50,798 nt of DNA, from the NCBI RefSeq assembly GCF_017982655.1, contig NZ_JABXYX010000032.1:1-50798 (forward strand), read 5' to 3'. This stretch comes from Brasilonema sp. CT11 (GTDB taxonomy: Bacteria; Cyanobacteriota; Cyanobacteriia; Cyanobacteriales; Nostocaceae). A model generated the notes under the pieces. It searched no databases and had not been told where the DNA came from. It worked only from the letters and a program-made list of their open reading frames with translations. Position 1 is the first letter of the stretch. The number at the start of each line of letters is the position of its first letter. A program made the translations under genes and the position numbers. Of this stretch, positions 24,457 through 33,425 are shown in pieces.

Positions 24457-26088
24457 ATGGTCAAAACCAACGATCCCACCATTGTTTTGCTGCTGCTTTT
24501 CGGTGGTGTGATGTTACTTTTATATGGAGTGCGGCTAGTCACAGATGCTATGGAACGGGCTTTGGGGGCACGTTTGCGCCTTGCGATGATGACGCTTGCT
24601 GAGCGCCCCTTTGCGGCTTTTGTGACGGGTGTTATAACAACTGTGCTTACTCAAAGTTCTTCCGCGACTGCCTCTGTGCTCGTTGGATTGGTGAGTACTC
24701 AGTTAGTGCCGTTAGCAGCGGCAGCAATCATGCTACAGGGAGCTGCAGTTGGTTCTACATTGGTCGTGCAACTGCTGGCGTTTCATATCACTGACTACGC
24801 CTTAGAACTATTAGGACTGGGCGCGGCAGTAGCCATATTCACTGACCGCAGCACAGTCTTACGTCCAATAGGTAGGGGGATTTTCAGCTTTGGACTCGTG
24901 TTGGTAGGGTTGGCGATGATTGATGCAAGTAGTGCTCCTATCACCGCTAGTCCTATTACCAAAGCAGTTCTTGAGACGCTTTCTAGTTCACCTGTGATAT
25001 TGACATTGACAGGCACAATCCTTGCGATCGTTTTTGTCTCAAGCACAGCCACTATTGGTCTAGTGTTGGTGCTAGCAGCAGGTGGGGCACTACCACTGTC
25101 TGCGGCACTGGCGATGACACTAGGTGCCAATGTAGGGACGACAATTGCACCATTGTTAACAGCCTTGAATCGAGGGAGTATCACTGGGCGCAGACTGGCG
25201 TTCATATATGTAGGTACCAGACTACTCGGGGCTACCGTAGCGCTGTTTGTGCTCAACCCGTTGACAACACTACTGCATAGCCTGCCACTTTCAATTGCCG
25301 CTGTCATTTCGCTTTTCCACCTGGGATTTAACCTCCTGCTGGCACTTCTGTTCGCTCCACTGGTCAATCAGATAGCACAGCTAGCGACTACGCTATTACC
25401 TGAACCAACTAGTACCCAGAAGTCAGGGGCACGTTACCTTGACTCCGCTGCTTTGTCTGTTCCTGCTGTAGCACTGGGGCAAGCAATGCGTGAAATCCTC
25501 AGGATGGCTGATTTGGCAGCACAGATGTTGCAGTTGAGCATCCACGCTTTTGAAGACGCGGGCAAAGACATACCCAAACGCATTGCCCAGTTAGATGATC
25601 ATCTCGACGAGATAGAAATAGCAATTAAGCGCTACCTAACACAGCTTGATACAAATTTAATGACTCAGGAACAGGCACGTCGGGAGATTGTATTACTTTA
25701 TATTTGCACTGACTTAGAAGCTATTGGCGATATCATTGACAAGCAACTCATGCGACTAGTTAAGCGACAGCGTCGCAAACAAATTGCTTTTTCCAACCAA
25801 GAGTGGAATGACCTAGCAACTTATCATGGTGAAACAATGTCGCTCCTGCAACAAGCACTGGCAGGGCTGGCGTCCTTCGACTCAATGGTTGCTAATGATG
25901 TTTTATCCCGTAGAACATCACTGACTCAAACTAAGCGTGAACTTCATCTACAACATCTCCACCGCTTGCGTTCTGGTGCGGCATCCAGTTTAGATGCCTC
26001 CGCCATCCATCTCGAAGTCGTCAACGCTATGAGCAGCGTCATCTCACACACTTGCAGTATCGCCCGTGCTGTCACCGGAGAGTTCTAG
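24457..26088 (+). CDS. Na+/phosphate cotransporter (NptA/YjbB type) with PhoU-like domain
   Basis: The 543-residue protein has the Na/Pi cotransporter pattern. About eight membrane helices make two inverted repeats with signature motifs TVLTQSSSATASVLVG (residues near 64-80) and VFVSSTATIGLVLVLA. A soluble C-terminal PhoU-like four-helix region follows from about residue 330 (AMREILRMADLAAQMLQLSI; YLTQLDTNLMTQEQARREI). Such proteins move phosphate with sodium across the plasma membrane. The Pho box right upstream strongly supports the role and predicts induction by phosphate limitation. The gene is monocistronic. Confidence 0.93.
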   Translation: MVKTNDPTIVLLLLFGGVMLLLYGVRLVTDAMERALGARLRLAMMTLAERPFAAFVTGVITTVLTQSSSATASVLVGLVSTQLVPLAAAAIMLQGAAVGSTLVVQLLAFHITDYALELLGLGAAVAIFTDRSTVLRPIGRGIFSFGLVLVGLAMIDASSAPITASPITKAVLETLSSSPVILTLTGTILAIVFVSSTATIGLVLVLAAGGALPLSAALAMTLGANVGTTIAPLLTALNRGSITGRRLAFIYVGTRLLGATVALFVLNPLTTLLHSLPLSIAAVISLFHLGFNLLLALLFAPLVNQIAQLATTLLPEPTSTQKSGARYLDSAALSVPAVALGQAMREILRMADLAAQMLQLSIHAFEDAGKDIPKRIAQLDDHLDEIEIAIKRYLTQLDTNLMTQEQARREIVLLYICTDLEAIGDIIDKQLMRLVKRQRRKQIAFSNQEWNDLATYHGETMSLLQQALAGLASFDSMVANDVLSRRTSLTQTKRELHLQHLHRLRSGAASSLDASAIHLEVVNAMSSVISHTCSIARAVTGEF

Positions 26089-26398
26089 ATTTTGACCAAA
26101 ACTAGGAGTGTAGGGGGACGAAAAAATGCGCTTTTTTGTATAGCCTACCCCTGCGCCTCTGGGCAGCAGAATTCTTAATGGTGTTATTTTGTACTGGTAA
26201 CGCTAGACTAGAACAACTAAAGTGTTCAAAAAATTTACAACAAATAAAAGAAAAATAAAAACCTTTAGTTTTTAGGTTATTGGGTAGTAAAAGTGAGGAA
26301 TTAAGTGGAAATATTAAGAAAATACGAAGTGATTAGTCCTCGGTCTAATGACTAACGACTAATGACTGATAATTAATGACTAATGACTAATAACAAAT
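26089..26398. other. Spacer with TAATGACTAATGACT-type repeats
   Basis: The 310 bases contain no gene. From about 26,331 to 26,396 lies a run of degenerate heptamers (ACTAATG / ACTAACG / ACTGATA), another short tandem repeat block, ending just before the sppA start. The run leaves no room for a normal Shine-Dalgarno site there. Confidence 0.6.
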
Positions 26399-28234
26399 AT
26401 GCGTAATTTTCTCAAACAAACTTTTGCCAGCCTAATCGGAAGCCTATTGGGACTGTTCATTTTCTGCGGTGTGGGAACGACTGGACTGTTGTTTCTACTG
26501 TTTGCAGCAGCCTCATCCAAAGATGTCGGTCCTGTTGTAAAAGATAAATCAGTGCTGGTTTTTGACTTGTCTACAAACATTACTGATGGCAAGCCAAGTT
26601 CTACTGAATTGCTTCAACAAGTATTCTCAACTGAGGATAATAAAACGATGTCACTGCGCACAGTTCTGGAAGCTTTGGACAAAGCACAGCGTGACAAACG
26701 AATTGTTGGTATATACTTAGACGCAACTGACGCCACACAAGCCAGAGTTACAGGCTTTGCCAGCCTCAAAGAAATTCGTCAGGCGTTGGAGAAGTGCCGT
26801 GCTGCTGGAAAGAAGATCATAGCATATGGCATGGATTGGGGGGAAAAAGAATATTACTTAAGTTCTGTGGCTGATAGCATTGTGGTTAACCCCTTAGGAG
26901 GAATGGAAATCAATGGTTTGAGCACTCAGCCAATGTTCTACGCTGGGGCTTTGGAGAAGTACGGCGTTGGTGTTCAAATTGTACGGGTAGGGAAGTTCAA
27001 AGGAGCAGTTGAACCATTCATACTCAAAAAGCTGAGTCCAGAAAACCGCGCACAAACTCAGGAATTGTTGAATGATGTTTGGGGAGAGTGGCGTGCTACG
27101 GTAGGAGCAAGTCGCAAAATAAATGCGCAACAGTTGCAGGCGATCGCAGATAATCAAGCTTTGTTGTTGGCAGATCAAGCCAAAGCTAATCGCTTGGTGG
27201 ATAAAGTCGGATATTTCGATCAGGTGGTTACTGAGCTTAAGCAGTTGACCAACAGCGATAAAGAAGATAAGACATTCCGTCAAATCAGCCTGAAAGATTA
27301 TGCGGAAGTTTCCGGAAAGTCTTTGGGTGTAGAACGCGACTCGCAAAATAAAATTGCGGTCGTTTATGCTGAAGGTGAGATTGTCGATGGACAAGGAGAT
27401 GATGGAGATGTGGGGGGCGATCGCTTCGCAAAAATTTTCCGCAGGCTGCGCCAAGATAAAAATGTCAAAGCTGTTGTCCTGCGGATAAACAGTCCAGGTG
27501 GGAGCGTAACAGGTTCTGACGTGATACAAAGGGAAGTGCGGCTGACTGGTCAAGACAAACCCGTTATCGTATCGATGGGTAATGTCGCCGCCTCTGGTGG
27601 CTACTGGATTGCTACAGACTCTAAACGCATTTTTGCTGAACCTAACACAATTACAGGTTCAATAGGTGTGTTTGCACAGATTTTTAATTTCCAAAAACTG
27701 GCAAATGACAATGGTGTGACCTGGGATTCAGTGAAAACTGCCCGCTATGCTGATACTCAAAATGTTGGTCGCCCTAAATCTCCGGAGGAATTGGCAATAT
27801 ACCAGCGTAGTGTTAACCGAATTTACGATACGTTTCTTGATAAAGTCGCACAAGGTCGCAAACTTCCTAAGCAAAAAGTCGCTGAAATTGCTCAAGGACG
27901 AGTTTGGTCCGGTGCTGCAGCGAAGAAAATAGGTTTAGTGGATGACATTGGCGGTTTGGATGCTGCTGTTAAATACGCAGCGACTGCCGCAAATCTGGGA
28001 GATAACTGGCAATTACAAGAATATCCCAAAGGAGGCAATCTTAGAGAACGCTTCTTTGGACAGGTGAGTGAACAAGCACGAACTGTTTTAGGCGTGGATA
28101 AAGTGCAACTCAAAGCACCAGATCCGTTGATGAGTGAATTCCAAAAACTGCAACAAGAATTAGCAATTTTGCGGAAAATGAACGATCCACAGGGCATATA
28201 TGCTCGCTTACCCTTTAACTTGAAGATTGAGTAA
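26399..28234 (+). CDS. sppA: Signal peptide peptidase SppA, 67-kDa (duplicated) type
   Basis: The 611-residue membrane protease has an N-terminal membrane helix (LIGSLLGLFIFCGVGTTGLL) and two tandem SppA domains, the long form found in E. coli and cyanobacteria. The catalytic dyad is visible: Lys201 in GKFKGAVEPF and Ser399 in GNVAASGGYW. SppA degrades signal peptides left in the membrane; a cyanobacterial SppA has also been tied to phycobilisome and thylakoid acclimation. The C-terminal RFFGQVSEQARTVLG is helical. The gene is monocistronic, preceded by a heptamer array instead of a good Shine-Dalgarno site. Confidence 0.95.
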   Translation: MRNFLKQTFASLIGSLLGLFIFCGVGTTGLLFLLFAAASSKDVGPVVKDKSVLVFDLSTNITDGKPSSTELLQQVFSTEDNKTMSLRTVLEALDKAQRDKRIVGIYLDATDATQARVTGFASLKEIRQALEKCRAAGKKIIAYGMDWGEKEYYLSSVADSIVVNPLGGMEINGLSTQPMFYAGALEKYGVGVQIVRVGKFKGAVEPFILKKLSPENRAQTQELLNDVWGEWRATVGASRKINAQQLQAIADNQALLLADQAKANRLVDKVGYFDQVVTELKQLTNSDKEDKTFRQISLKDYAEVSGKSLGVERDSQNKIAVVYAEGEIVDGQGDDGDVGGDRFAKIFRRLRQDKNVKAVVLRINSPGGSVTGSDVIQREVRLTGQDKPVIVSMGNVAASGGYWIATDSKRIFAEPNTITGSIGVFAQIFNFQKLANDNGVTWDSVKTARYADTQNVGRPKSPEELAIYQRSVNRIYDTFLDKVAQGRKLPKQKVAEIAQGRVWSGAAAKKIGLVDDIGGLDAAVKYAATAANLGDNWQLQEYPKGGNLRERFFGQVSEQARTVLGVDKVQLKAPDPLMSEFQKLQQELAILRKMNDPQGIYARLPFNLKIE

Positions 28235-28396
28235 GAAAGTAAAGAACCGAGAAAGTGAGGCGGAATTTTCCCTCACTTTCTCACTTTTCCATCTCCAAGT
28301 CCTCATTTGTGCAAAAAGAGTTAACATCTGAGCTGGTGACAAGAGCAGTAGGGATGTGTAAAGTAGTTATGGACTACTTACCATTCATGAGATTTT

Positions 28397-28648
28397 ATGC
28401 AACTGCCTAAAGACATAAAAACCAAACGTCTTTTGCTTCTTGTCTTTTCCTGTAGTTTGGCTGGTGTGATTGTCGGAGGTACCGCAAATTGGGCAGAGAG
28501 CAATTCCTGTTTGCAAGCCAGCACAGTTACGAATGAATGTCTAACCCAGGATCAAACTACTAAAACTATCGAGGGAATGAGCACTGGTTTGATAGTTGGG
28601 GCTGGGGCAGCTTTTGGTGCAGCATGGCAACATCGGCATGAAGATTGA
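28397..28648 (+). CDS. Small two-helix membrane protein, unknown
   Basis: The 83-residue protein has two hydrophobic segments, LLLLVFSCSLAGVIVGGTA and GLIVGAGAAFGAAWQH, joined by a short loop with two cysteines (SNSCLQASTVTNECLTQ). The cysteines would face the periplasm or lumen and could form a disulfide. I do not recognise the family. The gene lies between sppA and the methyltransferase, with a good hairpin terminator 110 bases downstream. Confidence 0.65.
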   Translation: MQLPKDIKTKRLLLLVFSCSLAGVIVGGTANWAESNSCLQASTVTNECLTQDQTTKTIEGMSTGLIVGAGAAFGAAWQHRHED

Positions 28649-28759
28649 AATTTGCTGACTTAATTATCCCATAGCTGCCTTTAAGCGCAGCTGCAAACCC
28701 ATTACTTAGACTTAATTGAATCAATAAACAGATTTAAACTTAAAATAATAGCGATGAAT

Positions 28760-28790
28760 AAACCCGGTTTTTTGGATAAGCCGGGTTTTT
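28760..28790 (+). terminator. Rho-independent terminator
   Basis: AACCCGG (28761-28767) pairs with CCGGGTT (28781-28787) and is followed by Ts. It lies after the small membrane protein gene and before the methyltransferase gene. Because it has a T run on one side and an A run before the stem on the other, it could work in both directions. Confidence 0.8.
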
Positions 28791-28840
28791 GAGTGTTGAA
28801 CATATTTACATTGACATACTTATTCACTTCACAAAATTTT

Positions 28841-29812
28841 ATGGAAAAGGCTTCTAATTTATTACTTAAACTTTCACGCCGTTTATTTAACAACTTAGAT
28901 GAACAAGAGATATTTGTTGAAACATTAATTCATCCTAAACCTTTTCATCCCTGTATCCTTTGGTGTCAAGAAAAGCTTAAAGATTCTCCCTTTTCTGTAG
29001 AAACACCAACAATTTGGCAACCACAATTCATAGATCGTTTATCACTTGGAGAAAAACCAGGTCAACATCCCCTACATGAACAAGGATATTTTTATTGTCT
29101 AGATTTTTCTTCTGTGTTCGCCGCTTCTACTTTGTTAACAATTTCTAGTCCTGTTAAGTTAGTTTTTGATATGTGTGCTGCGCCAGGAGGTAAGAGTATC
29201 TTTGCTTGGAAAAGTTTACAACCGGAATTGTTAATCAGTAACGAAGTCATTGGTAAACGTTTGGGAATGTTAATTTCTAACTTAAAGCGTTGTCAAATTA
29301 ACTCCTCTGTCGTCGTTAGTAAAGACTCTGCTTATTTTACTGAAACAATACCTTTATCTAGTCATTTAGTTATAGTGGATGCCCCTTGTACTGGACAATC
29401 TTTACTTGCTAAAGGGGGGAAAGCACCTGGATGTTTTCATCCAACCGCTATTAATAAAAGTGCTAACAGGCAAAAGAGGATTATAGCAAACTCTGCTCAA
29501 GTTGTTGCACCACAAGGATATCTTAGTTATATGACTTGCACTTACTCTCCAGAGGAGAATGAGGAAGTTTCCGAATGGTTTTTGGAAAGATTTCCTCAGT
29601 TTCAGGCTCTCGAAATTAGTCATTTACAAGGTTATCAGTCGCATTTAACTTCTGTCCCTTGTTATCGAATGTTTCCTCAAGATAGATTAGGTGCAGGTGC
29701 GTTTACAGTTTTGTTTAAAAATACTGACGAGGGTGAGAAAAACAAGGTAGATATGAAGGCTTTATCTACAGTTTGGATGAATATAGCAATAACATCCCCG
29801 ACTTCTCAATAA
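28841..29812 (+). CDS. RNA m5C methyltransferase, RsmB/NOP2 (NSUN) family
   Basis: From ATG 28841 the protein is 323 residues. It has the SAM-binding motif DMCAAPGGKS, motif IV with the catalytic-pathway Cys (IVDAPCTGQSLLAKGG) and motif VI (TCTYSPEENEEV), where the second Cys acts in product release. These mark class I RsmB/NOP/NSUN RNA 5-methylcytosine methyltransferases that act on rRNA or tRNA. It lacks the N-terminal NusB-like domain of RsmB, so it is probably not RsmB itself. The frame extends 16 codons further up (to 28793), but this part is unlike the family. The A/T-rich codon use is typical of a low-expression gene. Confidence 0.9.
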   Translation: MEKASNLLLKLSRRLFNNLDEQEIFVETLIHPKPFHPCILWCQEKLKDSPFSVETPTIWQPQFIDRLSLGEKPGQHPLHEQGYFYCLDFSSVFAASTLLTISSPVKLVFDMCAAPGGKSIFAWKSLQPELLISNEVIGKRLGMLISNLKRCQINSSVVVSKDSAYFTETIPLSSHLVIVDAPCTGQSLLAKGGKAPGCFHPTAINKSANRQKRIIANSAQVVAPQGYLSYMTCTYSPEENEEVSEWFLERFPQFQALEISHLQGYQSHLTSVPCYRMFPQDRLGAGAFTVLFKNTDEGEKNKVDMKALSTVWMNIAITSPTSQ

Positions 29813-30400
29813 GATCCCCGACTCCTTTAAAAGTTGTCGGGGATCTGTGGCTTTCAATTCTCACAAATCAAATAGGATTGTCCTAGCATATTTATGCTAG
29901 CCTGTCTAGGCTCGTCAGTTATACTGTTGATACGCGCGTTGCATTCTGTTGTAGTAGCTTGAAGTTGGGTGAGATTGCTTCCTTCCGCTTTGCTACAGTC
30001 GCTGCGGACAGAATACTATCTTTGACAGCAACTTGGTATGATTAGCCTCCTCATTAGTGTATACCGAATCTTTTTTCGTGGTATCTGCAATAAATTTTAT
30101 TTTGGTTTTGTGTCAAACTAAATATTGTGAGAACTTAACCAGGTAGACAAGTTGTTTACCAATCAAGCTGGTGAGAGTTAAGTGAAGTCCTAAATCAGGC
30201 ACTGACGAAATGGCTCAGCTACAACATTTTCAGAAAACATAACAGCATTCAAAAGCTACTTTAAGTCATTTATCAGCGCTAGTTTAAGAATAAAACTCAT
30301 TCTAGTAAATAGGGTATGTCTTCATTTAATAACTTGATGAGAGAGTTCTTTAGCAACTGAACGACACCAATCACACGATACAACACAAATTTTAGCAATT
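29813..30400. other. Spacer with one hairpin, no gene
   Basis: Almost 590 bases. At its start AGATCCCCGAC (29812-29822) pairs with GTCGGGGATCT (29836-29846) in a strong hairpin that could end the methyltransferase transcript, though it has no T run. A direct repeat ATCCCCGACT precedes it. The rest shows no open frame, tRNA-like fold or further repeat that I can support. Confidence 0.55.
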
Positions 30401-30811
30401 ATGACAACTTCAAACAGCAACTCACAAATCAACAAAACAGACCAAGAATGGCGTGAAGAGTTGACACAGCAACAGTTTTGTGTATTGCGTCAACATGCTA
30501 CAGAACGTCCTCACACCAGCCCACTCAATAAGCAGTATGCTGAAGGCACTTATGTGTGTGCTGGGTGTGGTCAGCCACTGTTTACATCTGGAACTAAATT
30601 TGACAGCGGTACTGGCTGGCCTAGCTTTTTTAACCCAATTGAGAGTGCAATTGGCACATCTGTAGATAAGTCGTTGTTTATGACCAGAGTTGAAGTGCAT
30701 TGCGATAACTGTGGTGGACATTTGGGTCATGTGTTTGACGATGGTCCTGCACCTACTCGTAAACGCTACTGCATTAATGGTGTTGCTCTAAAGTTTATCC
30801 CGCAAGAGTAA
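30401..30811 (+). CDS. msrB: Peptide-methionine (R)-S-oxide reductase
   Basis: The 136-residue protein is a full MsrB: zinc cysteines in VCAGCGQ (Cys53, Cys56) and HCDNCGGHLGH (Cys101, Cys104), SGTGWPSFFNPI, and the nucleophile Cys124 in KRYCINGVALKF. It reduces free or protein-bound methionine-R-sulfoxide, using thioredoxin or a similar donor. No signal peptide, so it is cytoplasmic, unlike the exported and truncated copy at 19.2 kb. The start ATG opens the conserved TDQEWREELTQQQF region after a short Ser/Asn-rich tail. It stands alone. Confidence 0.96.
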   Translation: MTTSNSNSQINKTDQEWREELTQQQFCVLRQHATERPHTSPLNKQYAEGTYVCAGCGQPLFTSGTKFDSGTGWPSFFNPIESAIGTSVDKSLFMTRVEVHCDNCGGHLGHVFDDGPAPTRKRYCINGVALKFIPQE

Positions 30812-31197
30812 TATTTGAGTGTTTGGGTATGATATCACAACCGGATAAACACTTGTAAAAAAAACGAAGAACCTCACCCGCCTACCCTTCGGGAACGGCT
30901 TCGCCGAACGGCACCCTCTCCTTATTAAGGAGAGGGTTAGCTTTAGATAAAGCAGGAATCATAAGTAATTAAGCGGACATGATATGAAGGGCTGACGGTG
31001 TTACGCCCTCATAACTCTACCTTACGCGCCATACTCCCTTTGGATTAGATCCATTGGGAGCATCATCGTTGATGAAATTTTCAAGTTTTTTGTTGGTATT
31101 ATCTTACTAATCTTGTTGGTAATTGTGGAGTTATCTTGGTACGATCCTACCTATCACAATTTCGTTAAAACAAGGTCTCTGTAAGTCCCGCTGTGTT
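30812..31197. other. Spacer between msrB and the modA-like gene
   Basis: The stretch has a perfect hairpin CCCTCTCCTT / AAGGAGAGGG (about 30,912-30,934) preceded by the dispersed-repeat string CTTCGGGAACGGCTTCGCCG. The hairpin may end msrB transcription. A second imperfect palindrome, CTCCCTTTGGATTAGATCCA, is at about 31,034. The open frame reaching back to 31123 has no support, and no molybdenum-cofactor-riboswitch-like fold could be recognised. Confidence 0.5.
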
Positions 31198-32019
31198 ATG
31201 AAAAGAAGACAACTTTTTCCCTTTATCAGTATAGTAGTTGCTAGCTTGTTGTTGGTAGTTGGTTTGCGATTGTTTGATCCATCTGCTGTGGTAGCACAAT
31301 CCAAGGTTAACCTCCTCGTATCTGCAGCCGCCAGTCTTAAAGATGGGATGGAGGAAATCAAGACTTCGTACCAACAAAGTAAACCAAATGTCAACCTGAG
31401 TTACAACTTTGGTGCTTCCGGTGCTTTACAGCAACAGATAGAGCAAGGTGCACCTGCAGATGTCTTTATCTCAGCTGGGAAAAAGCAAATGGATGCCTTG
31501 GAACAAAAGGGGTTATTAGTTCAAGGAACCCGTAGTAACTTGGTAAACAACAGTCTGGTCTTGATTGTGCCTAGTAATTCTACAGGTGTCACCAGCTTCA
31601 ATACCCTCACAGACGCCAAAGTCAAGAAAATTGCGATCGGCGAACCCAGAAGCGTTCCTGCAGGTCAATACGGTGAGCAAGTTCTAGAAAAATTGAACCT
31701 TTTGCAGCAAGTCAAACCCAAACTTGTTTACGCCAACAACGTGCGTCAAGTGCTGGCATCTGTGGAAAGCGGTAACGCTGATGCTGGTCTTGTTTATGCA
31801 ACGGATGCCAAAATCTCTAATAAGGTAAAAGTGGCAGTTGTCGCTGATGACAAGTCCCACTCCCCGATTGTTTATCCAATGGCAGTGCTGAAAAGTAGTA
31901 AGAATGTTGATGCTGCCAAGGAATTCGTCCAGTTTTTAACCAGCGAGCCACCTCAGACTGTACTCAAGAAATATGGATTTATCGTCCAACCAGCAAAAGT
32001 ACCTGCAATGAGCCGTTAA
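31198..32019 (+). CDS. modA: Molybdate-type ABC transporter substrate-binding protein
   Basis: From ATG 31198 the protein is 273 residues with a signal peptide (FPFISIVVASLLLVVGL, cleavage near VVAQS). The mature part starts VNLLVSAAASLKDGMEEI and contains NFGASGALQQQIEQGAPADV, GEPRSVPAGQYGEQ and DAGLVYATDA, the ModA pattern for periplasmic binding of molybdate or tungstate. The frame extends to 31123, but those 25 codons carry no signal. modB and modC do not follow; instead the gene abuts a group II intron remnant and a convergent HAD gene. It lies 1.4 kb before the molybdate-type regulator and 3 kb before nifH. Confidence 0.92.
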   Translation: MKRRQLFPFISIVVASLLLVVGLRLFDPSAVVAQSKVNLLVSAAASLKDGMEEIKTSYQQSKPNVNLSYNFGASGALQQQIEQGAPADVFISAGKKQMDALEQKGLLVQGTRSNLVNNSLVLIVPSNSTGVTSFNTLTDAKVKKIAIGEPRSVPAGQYGEQVLEKLNLLQQVKPKLVYANNVRQVLASVESGNADAGLVYATDAKISNKVKVAVVADDKSHSPIVYPMAVLKSSKNVDAAKEFVQFLTSEPPQTVLKKYGFIVQPAKVPAMSR

Positions 32020-32088
32020 ACCCTGGAGTTTAGTTATTTAGTTTTAAAAACGTAAGAATTCAGCATTTGTTGAGTCAGAAGTGAGCCA

Positions 32089-32157
32089 GAGCGGACGGCA
32101 AACTTTCATGTCCGGTTCTGAAGCCGAGCATGGGGGGTGACTCCCATGCTTAGGTTC
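32089..32157 (+). ncRNA. Group II intron 3' remnant (domain V/VI-like)
   Basis: GAGCGGAC at 32089-32096 pairs with GTCCGGTTC at 32110-32118 to form a short hairpin resembling group II intron domain V. It is followed at once by a long stem (AGCATGGG with CCCATGCT, 32127-32150) like domain VI. The order, the GAGC/GGTTC ends and the TGAAGCCG linker match the 3' ends of many cyanobacterial group II introns. No intron-encoded reverse transcriptase is present, and the upstream 70 bases do not extend the fold, so only the 3' tip remains. Domain V is shorter than the usual 34 nt. Confidence 0.5.
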
Positions 32158-32812
32158 ACGGAGTGTCAAATTGCTCAAGTAAATTTGGCAGTAATCTCAT
32201 AGAACTAAAAACAACTGATGCACCTGCTGCTTGCAATTTTTGTGGATTAGTGTATTCTGCATAACCAAAAACTTTCATCCCAGCGCTAAATCCGGCTTGC
32301 ACACCGATTGGAGTATCTTCAACTACCACACATCGCTGTGGATGAACTTTCATTTTCTCGGCTGCATATAAGAATAGATCTGGATGTGGTTTACCGCGTG
32401 CGACATCTGTAACACTAAATATTTTTCCCTCAAAATATGGCATTAACCCTGTGACACCTAGCTTTGTTTGAACCATCTCATGTGTGCTATTTGAAGCTAC
32501 ACAATAAGAAGTTTTTATTTGAGATAAAACATCATGTATGCCCTTAATTGGCTTTAATTTTTCTGATAAACTCTTTTTGTTGCGTTGCCTAAATTCGGTG
32601 ACAAAATTATCTGGAATAGGTTTTCCTAGGGACTTTTGAATAATTTCTACACATGCTGTCATAGGTTGACCGACAAATGTGTTAGATATATATTCCAAGG
32701 TGACCGGTAACCCGATTTCACTAAGCATTGCCGCAAAAACCGAGTTAGTGATTTGTTCACTATCTACAAGTACACCATCACAATCAAAGATAACTAAGTC
32801 AAATGGACTCAT
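32156..32812 (-). CDS. HAD-superfamily phosphatase (subclass IA)
   Basis: The 218-residue protein has all HAD motifs: FDCDGVLVDSE (Asp10, Asp12), motif II in ASNSTHE, the lysine of ARGKPHPDLFLY and the acidic pair of VVVEDTPIG. The cap domain inserted after motif I is the small helical C1 type seen in phosphoglycolate phosphatase and beta-phosphoglucomutase relatives. The substrate cannot be predicted. Its 3' end overlaps the group II intron remnant by a base or two. The start follows GGAAAATCA-type sequence. Confidence 0.9.
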   Translation of the reverse strand: MSPFDLVIFDCDGVLVDSEQITNSVFAAMLSEIGLPVTLEYISNTFVGQPMTACVEIIQKSLGKPIPDNFVTEFRQRNKKSLSEKLKPIKGIHDVLSQIKTSYCVASNSTHEMVQTKLGVTGLMPYFEGKIFSVTDVARGKPHPDLFLYAAEKMKVHPQRCVVVEDTPIGVQAGFSAGMKVFGYAEYTNPQKLQAAGASVVFSSMRLLPNLLEQFDTP

Positions 32813-33425
32813 TGATTTTCCTACTTCAACCCGAAACTCATTTTCTCATGGCTGAAGTTAGAGTTGAGTTTGATTTTAAAGTGGAAATCGCCATTTAATA
32901 AGGGAGTTCCAGAAAATAAAATACAGAGCAATCGCGCTTCACAAACCCTTGACATTATGAGCCTTTGAGGGAATGAAACAGCCCTGCTTTTTAACTCTAT
33001 CGCCGCAGGCGTTCTGATCTTAACCGAACCGTGTTAAAGAAGTTTAGGCCCGTCGCCTTGCCCAATTCCCCATAAGGGTGGTGCGCTCTACGCAATTTTT
33101 ATTTAGTTTCTTTATACTAAAAAACAAAAACAATACTATTACAGAATACTTGAACTGTTGCAGTTATGAATATTATCAGTCATTGATGAATCAAGAAAAA
33201 GTAAAAAATTATGCTACATGTAGCCAACTGAATCAGGAGTGAGCAAAAAAAATTTCCACAGGCAAATAAATTAGCGATATCCATGCTAAGCTTATTTTAA
33301 GGAATCAAAAAAGCGCTCATGGCAATAATCTTAAGGGGAAATTAAGATTATTTCAATCTTGGTCTATTACTCTGGTAAATCCGCATCAACTTGCTACGCT
33401 TTTTGTAACCAAGAGATAGAACCAA
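32813..33425. other. Spacer with a miniature-element end
   Basis: Over 600 bases without a gene. It contains a 41-bp match to the right end of the 16.2-kb element (32,947-32,987). The remainder includes the promoter of the XRE-type regulator. A weak GAAATTAAGATTATTTC palindrome is near 33,338-33,355. No other structure is supported. Confidence 0.55.
32947..32987. mobile_element. Solo right end of the 167-bp miniature element
   Basis: These 41 bases, from CCTTGACATTATGAGCC to GAATGAAACAGCCCTGC, match 16310-16350 with one difference. The matching left end is not found upstream. The copy is a truncated member of the same family. Confidence 0.85.

Noticed and set aside
24795-25367. Minus-strand frame of 190 codons
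   Set aside because: Antisense of the Na/Pi cotransporter; Ser/Thr/Ala-rich translation is typical of a shadow of membrane-protein codons.
26894-27553. Long minus-strand frame of 219 codons
   Set aside because: Antisense of sppA, whose two domains and catalytic residues are intact; the antisense translation has no family features.
28702-28893. 63-codon minus-strand frame
   Set aside because: Spans a terminator hairpin and the start of the methyltransferase gene and has no supporting features.
31123-31197. Longer modA start
   Set aside because: The added 25 residues precede a normal signal peptide beginning MKRRQLF and have no ribosome binding site support.
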